Part shown: positions 18,342 through 26,868 of the stretch, piece after piece
Numbering within the stretch: position 1 is the first letter of the stretch
Layout of the letters: the number at the start of each line of letters is the position of its first letter
Origin: Clostridia bacterium
GTDB lineage: Bacteria > Bacillota > Clostridia > Peptostreptococcales > Anaerovoracaceae
Direction: 5' to 3'
DNA: 64,000 nucleotides
Assembly (NCBI GenBank): GCA_902363595.1
Contig: CABJAP010000008.1
Span: forward strand, 19,205-83,204
Made by a program: the position numbers and the translations under genes
The notes under the pieces: generated by a model
Database searches by the model: none
Told to the model about the DNA's origin: nothing
What the model saw: the letters and a program-made list of their open reading frames with translations, nothing else

Positions 18342-19754
18342 ATGATGATGCTTCAGAGAGAAGATATTAGCTTTATTCCAGACACGCCTACCGCGGTGCG
18401 CGCCTATAATATTACCGATTATCCTCCTCATTGGCACGATGATTGCCTAGAGGTAATTTTTGTACTGAAAGGCCAGGTGCAGGTTTTGGCCAGCTATGAC
18501 CGCTTTCAGCTGCAAGAGGGAGATTACGTCGTCCTCAATGAAGGTGATATCCATTATCTCCATGGAAACGGGGATAATTTGGTTATATCTTTATATATTG
18601 ATCTTCTGCAATTTGAGGATCAGCAGCCATACATCCGATATTTGAACTTTATCTGTGAAAGCTTTAATACCAACAGCATGCAGGAGAAGTACGTGCCCGA
18701 ATTAAGAAAGCTTTTAGTAATGGTTATTGTGGAAGCGGCAAAGAACGACAAGGAAATCGACAAAATCAATGAAAACATGAGGCAAATTATGGAGCTCCTT
18801 GTCTATAAATTTGATATGGCTCATTATTATAACGGACGGGATATTGCGGAAGACCAGCTCCAGAGATATCATAGGATTATGAAAGAAATTGAGGAGGGGT
18901 ATGAAGAGAAGGTCAGTCTGGAAGCGCTGGCGCAGAAGGAGTTTATCGGCAAAACTTATATTTCCCAATTTTGGAAGAAGATGACTAATATGAATTTTAC
19001 TGAATACCTCAACTCCAGGAGAAGTGAAATGGCGGAAAAGCTTCTCTTTACTACGGAAAAAAGCATTAATGAAATTTCTCTATACTGCGGTTTTTCCGAT
19101 CCGAAATATATCTATAAGAGTTTTAAAAAGTGGTATGACCGCACACCGTCAGCCCATAAAAAAGCTTACCAGGAATATATGCAGCGGGGAGCATGTTTTG
19201 AAGAATATGATGGAACACAGCTCTTGGGCAGTTTTGGCCGTGATCTCATTGATTCCTTCATGGATGAAGAAAAATCCTATTTGATCCACTCCGCGGATTT
19301 GTCCCATAACTGGAAAGAAAAATATGAATACCAGATGAGAAAGTACACTGGCAGCAGAATTAAAAAAGAAATGATCCGAGAAAGCCACCAAACGCTGGGA
19401 CTACGGGAAATCTATATGCCTCTGCTGGATAAAAACGCGGCCGGGCTCAGAGATGGAAAAATAACGTATGATACCGAGTTTGTAGAAAATATTTTTCGAA
19501 TCGTCAGAGAAATGTCGTATGTCCTCTGCATTGAGATTCGATTTGAGGAGCGGAGCGCAGAGGAATGGGAACAGATTATTACAGGCTTTGCCTCTTCCAT
19601 ACAGCATCAAGAAGGAAAAGAAGCCTTGAGCCGATGCAGATTCTGCATTTATTTCAGTGAGTTTGAAAAGGATGTGGAGGTAAAAGGCCTGATTGATCGG
19701 TTAAAGGGGCACATCGATCCGAAGAATATAAAAATGGCATTGAAGTTCGATTAG
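18342..19754 (+). CDS. AraC-family regulator with cupin sensor and C-terminal extension
   Basis: A 470-residue protein. Residues about 20-100 form an AraC-type cupin (YPPHWHDDCLEVIFVLKGQVQV, EGDYVVLNEGDIHYLHG). The HTH pair lies at about 185-275 (LEALAQKEFIGKTYISQFWK, INEISLYCGFSDPKYIYKSF with YDRTPSAHKK). About 190 residues follow with no family I can name. Three consecutive ATGs (18342, 18345, 18348) follow AAGGAACGGGG, so the exact start is uncertain. It ends 238 bases before the dehydrogenase-permease pair and is a candidate regulator of it. Confidence 0.83.
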   Translation: MMMLQREDISFIPDTPTAVRAYNITDYPPHWHDDCLEVIFVLKGQVQVLASYDRFQLQEGDYVVLNEGDIHYLHGNGDNLVISLYIDLLQFEDQQPYIRYLNFICESFNTNSMQEKYVPELRKLLVMVIVEAAKNDKEIDKINENMRQIMELLVYKFDMAHYYNGRDIAEDQLQRYHRIMKEIEEGYEEKVSLEALAQKEFIGKTYISQFWKKMTNMNFTEYLNSRRSEMAEKLLFTTEKSINEISLYCGFSDPKYIYKSFKKWYDRTPSAHKKAYQEYMQRGACFEEYDGTQLLGSFGRDLIDSFMDEEKSYLIHSADLSHNWKEKYEYQMRKYTGSRIKKEMIRESHQTLGLREIYMPLLDKNAAGLRDGKITYDTEFVENIFRIVREMSYVLCIEIRFEERSAEEWEQIITGFASSIQHQEGKEALSRCRFCIYFSEFEKDVEVKGLIDRLKGHIDPKNIKMALKFD

Positions 19755-19794
19755 GCTGCATAGCTGTTTTTTCGAAACAAAAACTAAAAATTGA

Positions 19795-19842
19795 CAAGGA
19801 CGTATTTTCGGAGGCCGACCGAAAAGGCGTCCTTGTTTTTTT
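19795..19842 (+). terminator. Terminator after the AraC gene
   Basis: CAAGGACG pairs with CGTCCTTG, TTTTCGG with CCGAAAA inside, then TTTTTTT. It separates the regulator transcript from the next operon. Confidence 0.85.
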
Positions 19843-19992
19843 CTTCCCGGAAAAAAGAAAAAAGGTCAAGGATAAAACCGACTAAGTTTTGTAAAAAACA
19901 TAGAATTTGGAGCAATTGATGAACCGGGCCAAATCTCTTAAGATAAAGAAAACGAATTATTTGAATGATCTGACAGAAAGGAAGAAGAAAAA

Positions 19993-21297
19993 ATGAAATT
20001 AATGGTTGTAGGCTGCGGCGGTGTTGGTGAATCAATTATCAAGATTATGAAAGAAAGAGATCCACAGGGCTCTTGGCTGGAAAAAGTTGTAATGGCGGAT
20101 TACGATCTTGGAAAAGCGAGAGATATTGCAAAAGAGATCAGTGACCCGAGGTTCGTACCGGAAAAGGTAAACGCGAAGAGCAAGCAAGAATTGGTAGCCT
20201 TAATTGAGAAACACAAGATTGACTTTGTAATGGATGCGGCGCTTCCGTTTTTAACAAATACGATCTTTGACGCGGCGCTGGAAGGCGGAGCCAACTATTC
20301 CAACATGGGCGTATGGACAGTCCCAGAGGATGAACCGAAGTGCTATGGAACAGGAAAGCAGTGCTTTAAAGAGTTCATGGCCGATTATAACTTCAATAAA
20401 AACAAGGAGTGGGAAGAAAAAGGCCAGCTGGCTATCATTGGTCTGGGAATCGAGCCTGGTACCATCGACGTCTTTGCCAGATTCGCGGCGGATCACCTCT
20501 TTGATGAACTGCACACGATCGACATCAAAGATGGAGCCAACATGGAAGACCCCAACGGCGGCGCGGATGACGTTGCGTTTGGATTTAACGTATGGACCGT
20601 GCTGGATGAATGTATGAATCCGAATATCACTTGGTATGATGATAAAGGTTATGTGTGTGATGAGCCCTTTGCAGGCGAAGAAGTCTTTGAATTCCCTGAT
20701 GGCGTAGGCCCTGTAAAGCTGTATAAAATTGAGCACGAAGAAACCGTATTCATGCCAAGAGTGCTGAAGGAGAAGGGCCTGAAGCGCGTTTCCTATAAAA
20801 TCGGACTGGACGACAACCTGGTAAGCGCTCTGAAGGCAGTCAACGCGCTGGGACTGAGGAGCACAGAGCCGGTTGAAATGAATGGAACGCTGATTTCACC
20901 AAGAGATTTGGTTGCAAAAGTGGCGCCCCAGCCGGACAGCATCGACGACCATGTATTTGGAAAGACTTGCGGAGGAATTTTGTGCGAAGGAATCAAAGAT
21001 GGAAAACAGAGAAAAATCTTTATGTATCAGAGTACGGACCAGCAGGAATCTTTGAAACGTTTCGGGACACAGGCGGTCGTTTCCCAGACAGGCTTCGGCG
21101 CTTCCATCGGAATCGAGCTGGTGGGCAGAGGCATCTGGACCGGAAAAGGCGTTCAGACTCCGGAATGTTTCGACGCGGTACCATATCTGAAGATCATGCA
21201 GGAAGCCAATTTCCCATTTGGTATTGTTGAGTACGAATCGGAATATAAGGCGGAAAAAGATCAGAAAGACTTGCAGGCACTGTTCGAAGCGCTATAA
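19993..21297 (+). CDS. Saccharopine dehydrogenase-family oxidoreductase
   Basis: A 434-residue Rossmann enzyme. MKLMVVGCGGVGESIIKIM is the dinucleotide site, followed by VVMADYDLGKARDIA. FVMDAALPFLTNTIFDAALEGG and IIGLGIEPGTIDVFARFAADHL fit the saccharopine dehydrogenase NADP and C-terminal domains. Relatives handle lysine (saccharopine) or carboxynorspermidine; the substrate here is unassigned. AAAGGAAGAAG precedes the ATG. An amino acid permease gene follows after 18 bases, so an imported amino acid or amine is the likely substrate class. Confidence 0.82.
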   Translation: MKLMVVGCGGVGESIIKIMKERDPQGSWLEKVVMADYDLGKARDIAKEISDPRFVPEKVNAKSKQELVALIEKHKIDFVMDAALPFLTNTIFDAALEGGANYSNMGVWTVPEDEPKCYGTGKQCFKEFMADYNFNKNKEWEEKGQLAIIGLGIEPGTIDVFARFAADHLFDELHTIDIKDGANMEDPNGGADDVAFGFNVWTVLDECMNPNITWYDDKGYVCDEPFAGEEVFEFPDGVGPVKLYKIEHEETVFMPRVLKEKGLKRVSYKIGLDDNLVSALKAVNALGLRSTEPVEMNGTLISPRDLVAKVAPQPDSIDDHVFGKTCGGILCEGIKDGKQRKIFMYQSTDQQESLKRFGTQAVVSQTGFGASIGIELVGRGIWTGKGVQTPECFDAVPYLKIMQEANFPFGIVEYESEYKAEKDQKDLQALFEAL

Positions 21298-21315
21298 ACA
21301 CAAGGAGGAACCTTT

Positions 21316-22902
21316 ATGCATATTCCAAGTCAAGCAGGGGAAGTCCTGCTTGAGAATGAAAACCCGTCATTAAAAAAATCTGCTGTAAAGCTGTCCACCG
21401 TATTTTTTCTGCTCTATTGCTATATCGCAGGAGGCTCTTATGGAATCGAGGATATGGTGGGCCAGGCAGGCCCGGGGATGGCAATTCTTCTGCTGGTTCT
21501 GCTGGCCATTTTCTGGGGATTGCCCTACGGATTAATCTGCGCGGAAATGAGTTCCACCTATCCGGAAGCAGGCGGGATCTATGTGTGGGTAAGGGAAACG
21601 TTTGGAGACTTTTGGGGATATAACTGCGGTTGGTGGTATACGCTGATGGGATTTATCGACACCGCGGTATACCTGGTCCTTGCAGTCAGCTACATAGAGA
21701 GCTTTATTGAGATGTCGACGTTAGCCCGGATTGCGCTGATCGTAGCATTGGTCGTTATTTTTACCTATATTAATGTAAAAGGTTTGGAAATGCTGGGGGC
21801 CAGCACCATTATTTTGGGTATCATCAGCCTGGTTCCCTTTGCGCTGCTGACAATTATGGGGTTTGTAAACTGGCAGACAAACCCCTGCCTCCCTTTTTTC
21901 AATACGGAGAGCGGAGCGTTGGGCAGCTTTGGCCTGGCGCTGGTTGTCGGCATGTGGATGTATTCCGGCTATGAGGCCATTTCCGCCCTGGGAGGTGAGA
22001 TCGAAGGTGCGTCCAAACTGATTCCAAAAGGGTTGATGCTGGCGATCCCTTTCGTAGCATTGACTTATATTCTGCCGACGGTAGCAGGTATTGCTGGGCT
22101 GCCGGAAGGGACCTGGTCCCAGTGGAGCGCGGAAGAAGGGCTTTCCTATGTGGAGATTGGAGGCATGATCGGCGGAAAGCCGCTGATGATTATCTTTGTC
22201 ATAGGCGCGGTGTTTGCCAACCTTGCGATTTACAACGATTATGTGGCATCCTCCAGCAGAGCGCCTTTTGTTATGGCGGAAGACAGGCTATTCCCCAGAT
22301 TTTTTATGAAAGTGGATAAAAAGAATGGAACGCCGTATGTGGCGATCTGCGTTGTAACCGCAGCCACTCTGCTGCTGGCGATGATTGGCTCCTTCGATGT
22401 CCTGATTGTTATGGATGTTTTCCTTTATATGTTCTGCCTGCTGCTGGTCTTTGGCAGTGCCGTGTATATACGCTTTAAAAAGCCAGATTTACACGGCGAA
22501 TACCGGATTCCGGTAGGCAAGAAATTATTCTTTGTCATTGCACTGTTCCCGATTGCAATTTGCATCATCGCCCTCTGTACCAATGGGCTCGGAGCTGTGA
22601 TTATCGGGATTGTTGCCCTTTTATCCGGTCCAATCACTTACTATCTGTTTAAAGAGATGTATGGCGGAAGGGACGGGGAAGGCTATTGTGCCGAGCTGAC
22701 CATACACACCAAGCTTTGGGCATGGCTGGTTCCTCTGTACGCAGCCTTCCAGTGGAAAAAGCATCGGTACCGCAGCAAGCTTGCGGCCCGGTCCATGGAG
22801 CGAATGATGATTCTTAATATCTGCACCTGGATGCTGATTCTGCTGGTGGCAGTCGGCTGTCTCAAATTCGGTTTAATTGATTTGATCATGGCATCGGCAT
22901 AA
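21316..22902 (+). CDS. APC-family amino acid permease
   Basis: A 528-residue polytopic membrane protein with about 12-13 hydrophobic segments. The first helix region has IAGGSYGIEDMVGQAGPGM, the APC substrate-binding turn, then YPEAGGIYVWVRETFGDFWGY. Length and pattern match amino acid or polyamine permeases. AAGGAGG precedes the ATG by 8 bases. It is the second gene of an operon with the saccharopine dehydrogenase-like enzyme. The exact substrate cannot be read from sequence. Confidence 0.87.
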   Translation: MHIPSQAGEVLLENENPSLKKSAVKLSTVFFLLYCYIAGGSYGIEDMVGQAGPGMAILLLVLLAIFWGLPYGLICAEMSSTYPEAGGIYVWVRETFGDFWGYNCGWWYTLMGFIDTAVYLVLAVSYIESFIEMSTLARIALIVALVVIFTYINVKGLEMLGASTIILGIISLVPFALLTIMGFVNWQTNPCLPFFNTESGALGSFGLALVVGMWMYSGYEAISALGGEIEGASKLIPKGLMLAIPFVALTYILPTVAGIAGLPEGTWSQWSAEEGLSYVEIGGMIGGKPLMIIFVIGAVFANLAIYNDYVASSSRAPFVMAEDRLFPRFFMKVDKKNGTPYVAICVVTAATLLLAMIGSFDVLIVMDVFLYMFCLLLVFGSAVYIRFKKPDLHGEYRIPVGKKLFFVIALFPIAICIIALCTNGLGAVIIGIVALLSGPITYYLFKEMYGGRDGEGYCAELTIHTKLWAWLVPLYAAFQWKKHRYRSKLAARSMERMMILNICTWMLILLVAVGCLKFGLIDLIMASA

Positions 22903-22907
22903 AAAAA

Positions 22908-22942
22908 GTGTGAATGACGGGAGCACAGCTCCCTATTCACAC
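22908..22942 (+). terminator. Hairpin after the permease gene
   Basis: GTGTGAAT pairs with ATTCACAC, and GGGAGC with GCTCCC inside. No T-run follows, so a terminator is only likely. Repeat copy 3 abuts it. Confidence 0.45.
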
Positions 22943-23029
22943 ATGTCGGCCGCAAGGGCCGACACTTTGCAAGGTACTTTCTTTGAAACTCCGTCAATAT
23001 CGATTGCATCGATATTTCCTGCGTTATAA
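22943..23029 (-). repeat. Dispersed intergenic repeat, family 1, copy 3 (divergent)
   Basis: On the minus strand it shares TTATAAcgCAGGAAaTATCGAT and TTTCAAAgAAAGTaCCTTGcaAAGTG with copies 1 and 2. Where those carry a GCGC hairpin, this copy has a stronger unrelated one (TCGGCC...GGCCGA), so the scaffold is conserved and the hairpin arm varies. Confidence 0.6.
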
Positions 23030-23077
23030 AAGAAAAAGACAAGTTCCAACTTTTCTCTTAGTTGAAACTTGTCTTAC

Positions 23078-23154
23078 TGGTCTGAGTGACAGGAATTGAA
23101 CCTGCGGCCTCGTGGACCCCATCCACGCGCGCTACCAAACTGCGCCACACCCAG
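23078..23154 (-). tRNA. tRNA-Pro (anticodon GGG)
   Basis: The 77 bases fold as a standard cloverleaf. The acceptor CTGGGTG pairs with CACTCAG, then A73 and an encoded CCA. The D stem is GCGC/GCGC. The anticodon stem CGTGG/CCACG holds loop ATGGGGT with anticodon GGG. The T arm is GCAGG-TTCAATT-CCTGT. The T loop TTCAATT differs from the usual TTCGAAT or TTCAAAT. Confidence 0.93.
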
Positions 23155-23283
23155 CCGCTGCGAATTTTAGATTCTCTTCTATTTTACCACATAAAATCGG
23201 ATTGACAACCACCAATTTAAAAATACCCGGCAGAATTTTATAATCCGCCGGGTATCTTCTTATATGGACAATTACATGAATCT

Positions 23284-23856
23284 CTATTTGTGCAGGAATT
23301 TGGATATTCTCTTATAAAGGAAGAAGGTCAGCACTGCATTGATCCCTGCCTTTGTAAAATTGAAGGCGATAATAACCGGAATCATGGCCACGACTGCTGA
23401 TCTTGGTGCGCCCATAAAATACGGTGTAATCAGAATGTTGGCCGGGACCATTATCACTACCATGGCCAGGACTCCGCAAAGAAGTGCAATGATCGCCTTT
23501 TTTCTAGTCTTTTCGCCTCTGTAGATAAACCCTGCTACCAGAACAAATGCTCCTGTGGCGATCACGTGCATCAGAATTCCATAAACCCCGCTGGCTGAAC
23601 TGACCGTAAGTCCCTGAATGACAGAAGTCACCACTGTCAGAAGGAGCCCCGCCCAAGGTCCGAAAGCAAAGGTTCCGATCAGAATTGGAATATCCGCCGG
23701 GTCATATTCGTAAAACGCCGTAAACATTGGGATATGTATAAAATATACCAATACAACCGATATGGCTACCAGCATGCCCATCTTGGCCAATTTCACTGAG
23801 TTGGACTGTCTGTGTCCGCTTTGATTTAAGTTCTCTCCCATTTTTGCCTCGCTCAT
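23284..23856 (-). CDS. ribU: ECF transporter S component, probably riboflavin-specific
   Basis: A 190-residue membrane protein with about six hydrophobic helices, the size of energy-coupling factor S components. MGMLVAISVVLVYFIHIPMF and YDPADIPILIGTFAFGPWAGLLLTV carry the family's substrate-side pattern. S components capture a vitamin and dock on a shared EcfAA'T module, which is not in the window. The riboflavin assignment rests mainly on the FMN riboswitch and terminator upstream. Confidence 0.87.
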   Translation of the reverse strand: MSEAKMGENLNQSGHRQSNSVKLAKMGMLVAISVVLVYFIHIPMFTAFYEYDPADIPILIGTFAFGPWAGLLLTVVTSVIQGLTVSSASGVYGILMHVIATGAFVLVAGFIYRGEKTRKKAIIALLCGVLAMVVIMVPANILITPYFMGAPRSAVVAMIPVIIAFNFTKAGINAVLTFFLYKRISKFLHK

Positions 23857-23908
23857 TTTTTGATTCCTCCATTTTCTATGAATAAGTTCAGGAATCTGTC
23901 AGGTCACT

Positions 23909-23934
23909 AAAAAACCCTGGAATAAATTCCAGGG
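23909..23934 (-). terminator. Riboswitch-controlled terminator
   Basis: On the minus strand CCCTGGAAT pairs with ATTCCAGGG, followed by TTTTTT. It lies between the FMN aptamer and the ribU start, fitting transcription attenuation when FMN is bound. Confidence 0.85.
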
Positions 23935-23964
23935 CAAAGTCACTAAATACAAGAACCGTATCCG

Positions 23965-24090
23965 TGTTTCTTTCATCCGGACTATACCGTCGGTACGGGG
24001 ATCTGACCCGTTCGGCCAAAAAGGCTCGTGGACTCGTAGCTCATGCTCATTACCACCGGTGAGGAATTTCGCCTCGCCCTGAAACAGATT
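23965..24090 (-). promoter_or_regulatory. FMN riboswitch (RFN element)
   Basis: Minus-strand RFN blocks are visible in order: TTTCAGGGCGAGGCGAAATT, CCTCACCGGTGGTAATGAGC, GAGTCCACGAGCC, GGGTCAGATCCCCGTACCGA and CGGTATAGTCCGGATGAAAG. These are the conserved FMN aptamer segments. It controls ribU. An apparent ORF across this region is not a gene. Confidence 0.95.
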
Positions 24091-24164
24091 TGTTTTTACG
24101 ATAATATTATAGTGGGAAATCGGGGCGTTGTCAAATTTTTGTTGTAAAATGCGTTTTAATCCCC

Positions 24165-24908
24165 CTATTGATCCGCCTTTACAATTCTTTCTCCGGCCAC
24201 CGCATTCCATTCATCGATTTGCCGATAGACCAGATCCTTAAAATCATCGGATACCCATAGTAGATAACGGGGCGAACCGGGGGTGGCCTGATAATATGCG
24301 GCCACGGTTCTCATTTTCTGTTCCCTCCCATCCTCAAATTGTGTAACGCCGTCCACACTGTCCTCCGGATCAGAAGAAAAGGTCATGGTCACCTCATTTT
24401 TCATGGGTTTTCTTTTAAAGGTCCTGCTCCACATAGAGCTGGTACAGTGAATAACCTCCGCCAAATATTCATACTGTTCATTTTCCGCCACCAGCTCGGC
24501 TTCCCCATAGAGACATTCGTATGACGGTCCGCTAAAAGTCAAGTTATACTTAGTAGGTGTTTTTTTATCCTGCACCACCGAAACCTTTACCTCTTCATAG
24601 GACATGGGCGTTTCCACCAGCTGCATAAAGATCGATAGCCCCGTCCAAAGGCCTGCCAAAAGCGCTGTAATAACAGCCAGGATCACATACTTTTTTCGGA
24701 TTTTCTTTTTTATTCTCTGTAAAGCGCTTTTCCCTTCATCAGCAGTGATGGGAGCCTCGACCGGCATGTTCATTTGTTCGAATATTTTTTTACAATCACT
24801 GCATTGCGCCAGATGCTCATCCACAAGCTTTTGGCTCTCCTCACTGCAGATACCGTCCATATACAGCGGCAGCAAATCTCTTACTGTTTTGCATTCCAAT
24901 CTATTCAT
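24165..24908 (-). CDS. Zinc-finger anti-sigma factor, membrane-spanning
   Basis: A 247-residue single-pass protein. Residues 1-45 hold the zf-HC2 motif (C6, H32, C36, C39 in HLAQCSDCKKIF), which binds the sigma factor. One membrane helix lies at about 74-96. The rest is extracytoplasmic with no family I recognise. It overlaps the sigma factor gene by 8 bases, the usual coupled layout. The inducing signal is unknown. Confidence 0.86.
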   Translation of the reverse strand: MNRLECKTVRDLLPLYMDGICSEESQKLVDEHLAQCSDCKKIFEQMNMPVEAPITADEGKSALQRIKKKIRKKYVILAVITALLAGLWTGLSIFMQLVETPMSYEEVKVSVVQDKKTPTKYNLTFSGPSYECLYGEAELVAENEQYEYLAEVIHCTSSMWSRTFKRKPMKNEVTMTFSSDPEDSVDGVTQFEDGREQKMRTVAAYYQATPGSPRYLLWVSDDFKDLVYRQIDEWNAVAGERIVKADQ

Positions 24909-25392
24909 GCTGTTCCTCCTCCAACCTTTCCTGAATCTTCACTTTGGCCCGATAATAAATCACCCGGGCCCAGCCTTCGCTTTTGCCGAAAATTTGCCCA
25001 ATTTCTTTAAACGGCAGTTCGCCAAAGGTCCGGACAGAAAAGACCTCTTTGTACGGCTCCTCCATATGATGAAGGATTTGATAAATTTGCAGGGCGCTTT
25101 CTTTTTTAATAAAATCCGCCTCTGTATCCGTTCGGTCCGGCTGCTCCAGATCCAGCTCTCCAGCCACATGTTTATCTTTCTTTAATTCTCTAAAATAAGT
25201 ATGCTTGGCGATTTGGCAAAGCCACACGCGCAGATCGCAGTCACCACGAAAAGAATCGATTCCCTTGAGCGCTTTGAAAAAGGTTTCCTGCGTGATTTCT
25301 TCCGCAGTCTCTTTGCTTTGGCTCAAAGCAAAAATATATTTATAGACGTCTTTAAAGTATTGATTATAGATTTTATCAAAATGCTTCACCAT
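24901..25392 (-). CDS. ECF-type RNA polymerase sigma factor
   Basis: A 163-residue protein with region 2 (about residues 8-75; EEITQETFFKALKGIDSFRG, RVWLCQIAKHTYFREL) and region 4 (about 105-155; PYKEVFSVRTFGELPFKEIG, then SEGWARVIYYRAK). No other domain is attached. It is translationally coupled to its anti-sigma gene. A TGTAAC-N17-GTCATA sequence just upstream could be its own promoter. Confidence 0.92.
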   Translation of the reverse strand: MVKHFDKIYNQYFKDVYKYIFALSQSKETAEEITQETFFKALKGIDSFRGDCDLRVWLCQIAKHTYFRELKKDKHVAGELDLEQPDRTDTEADFIKKESALQIYQILHHMEEPYKEVFSVRTFGELPFKEIGQIFGKSEGWARVIYYRAKVKIQERLEEEQHE

Positions 25393-25408
25393 CTCACCTC
25401 TTTAGCTA

Positions 25409-25437
25409 TATGACTCCTCTGACGGAAAAACGTTACA
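25409..25437 (-). promoter_or_regulatory. Possible ECF autoregulatory promoter
   Basis: Minus strand: TGTAAC, 17 bases, GTCATA. The AAC-type -35 and GTC-type -10 resemble ECF promoters, but it is a single occurrence with loose spacing. Confidence 0.35.
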
Positions 25438-25541
25438 GCTTTTTTAAGCATACCACAAAATTTTTCGTTCATTAATGTTTCTTTAATCTTCCCGTGGTTT
25501 AATAAACACATAATCAAGAAGCATATAAAGGAGGGAGTAAT

Positions 25542-26222
25542 ATGAATACAGGTATCGCAAGGAAAGCCACTGCCATCATTCTGACGCTGGCTATGATCAT
25601 GACCATGGGAATCTTTACTACCGGAACCGTATCCGCCGCCAGTTCGTCGGCGCCGAAGATCGAAAAAATCAAGTATGACGGCAAAGGAAAAGTCGAAGTT
25701 GATTTTTATGGTAAGGTCAAGTATAAAAAAGTCAAAGTAACGGTCAAGGACAATTCCGGCAAGAAGTATAAGGCTTCTATCCGGGACAAGGATAATGATG
25801 AGCTGGAATTTAAAATCAAAAAATACAAAAAGGGGAAAAAATACACATTCACTATTAAAGGTATCAAAAAATCCAAGGCATCAAAATACACTTCCGTGAA
25901 GGGAAAAGTAAAAATTCCGGCAGCCAAATCGGCAAAGAACAATATTAAGATGAAAGACATTGACTACGACTACGAAGATCAGGAAGTAAGCTTTGATTTC
26001 AAAACCAAAGTGCAATGGAAAAACCCAAAAGTTAAGATTACAGATTCCAATGGAAACTCTTACAGCACCAGGATCACCGATAAGGACAGCGACGATCTGG
26101 AAGTATGGGTCGGCGGTTTGACCTACGGCGAGAAGTATAACTATTCCATTTCCGGGATCAAAGCAAAAGGAGCATCTTCCTATACAACGATTAAAGGCAC
26201 TTTTAGAGCGATCGATGATTAG
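25542..26222 (+). CDS. Secreted Lys-rich protein with two tandem repeats
   Basis: A 226-residue protein with a signal peptide, cleaved near residue 33 (TVSAAS). The mature part is two about 87-residue beta-rich repeats, at about 39-125 and 136-222. Matching blocks are RDKDNDELEF/TDKDSDDLEV and KASKYTSVKGKVK/GASSYTTIKGTFR. Repeat 1 is strongly basic. The spacing suggests Ig- or FN3-like folds, but I recognise no family. AAAGGAGGGAG precedes the ATG. It diverges from the ECF sigma gene and is a candidate member of that regulon. A strong hairpin follows. Confidence 0.78.
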   Translation: MNTGIARKATAIILTLAMIMTMGIFTTGTVSAASSSAPKIEKIKYDGKGKVEVDFYGKVKYKKVKVTVKDNSGKKYKASIRDKDNDELEFKIKKYKKGKKYTFTIKGIKKSKASKYTSVKGKVKIPAAKSAKNNIKMKDIDYDYEDQEVSFDFKTKVQWKNPKVKITDSNGNSYSTRITDKDSDDLEVWVGGLTYGEKYNYSISGIKAKGASSYTTIKGTFRAIDD

Positions 26223-26239
26223 TCGTACATGATAAACAT

Positions 26240-26304
26240 AGAGAGGCCGGGCATTGCATGAAGCTGAAGCAAATCACTTCTTTCATGCAGCGCCCGGTCT
26301 CTTT
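26240..26304 (+). terminator. Terminator after the secreted repeat protein
   Basis: AGAGGCCGGGC pairs with GCCCGGTCTCT, and TGCATGAAG with CTTTCATGCA inside, followed by CTTTG. The stem is long and imperfect. The convergent pseudogene ends at 26321. Confidence 0.6.
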
Positions 26305-26320
26305 GATTGCTGCCAATTCT

Positions 26321-26724
26321 TTATTCGGTCTCGTCGCTTCCGCTTGCCAGCAGTTTTTCGTAGATTGCTTCCGTATCCATCTGGGGATGCTCTTCCATAT
26401 ATTGATAGATCCGTTTCACTTGCGCTGCATCCTCCAGCAGGTCTTCTGCGACCTCTTCCGGAGTCTGGCCTTTTTCCTTCTCCCCTCATGCGGAACGTGT
26501 ATCGGTACAGCCCTTTTCCAAAGAGGTCAAAGGGCATGATCATGATGACATATACGTCATTCAGCTGGTTATAGTCGATCACCCCTTGGCAAATGCTTTA
26601 AAACGACCTCTTTTCCAAGGATGATCTCCAGGATGCAGGCTGCGATTTCCGGATCCTCCATGGCCTCCGCGAACAAAAACCGATCCAGCAAGTTTAAATC
26701 CTTCAAATTCTTTTTTAATGTCAT
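26321..26724 (-). pseudogene. Rpn-family PD-(D/E)XK nuclease/transposase, decayed
   Basis: The start MTLKKNLKDLNLLDRFLFAE and the next block (EDPEIAACILEIILGKEVVL) match the N-terminus of Rpn recombination-promoting nucleases. That frame soon stops, and a second frame gives NQLNDVYVIMIMPFDLFGKG, the conserved middle block. A third frame gives the tail (TPEEVAEDLLEDAAQVKRIY) to the TAA at 26321. The catalytic core between blocks 1 and 2 is deleted and at least two frame changes are needed. About 135 codons remain of the usual roughly 300. No function is expected. Confidence 0.72.
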
Positions 26725-26825
26725 TTCTATTTCCCTTTATTATACCCATTCTATATGTATTGTTCAAAATATTCCCAAATTAGTCAATTTATTGATTGCT
26801 ACTTTTTAGGAAATTGAAATAACAG

Positions 26826-26861
26826 GTACAAAAAGAGCTGCCGGGAGTCATGCCCGGCAGC
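26826..26861 (-). terminator. Helicase gene terminator
   Basis: GCTGCCGGG pairs perfectly with CCCGGCAGC, loop 7, then TCTTTTTG on the minus strand, just past the helicase stop. Confidence 0.85.
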
Positions 26862-26868
26862 GGATGGA

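Noticed and set aside
23899..24210. Open frame of 103 codons on the minus strand before ribU
   Set aside because: It covers the FMN riboswitch and its terminator; the RNA element explains the sequence.
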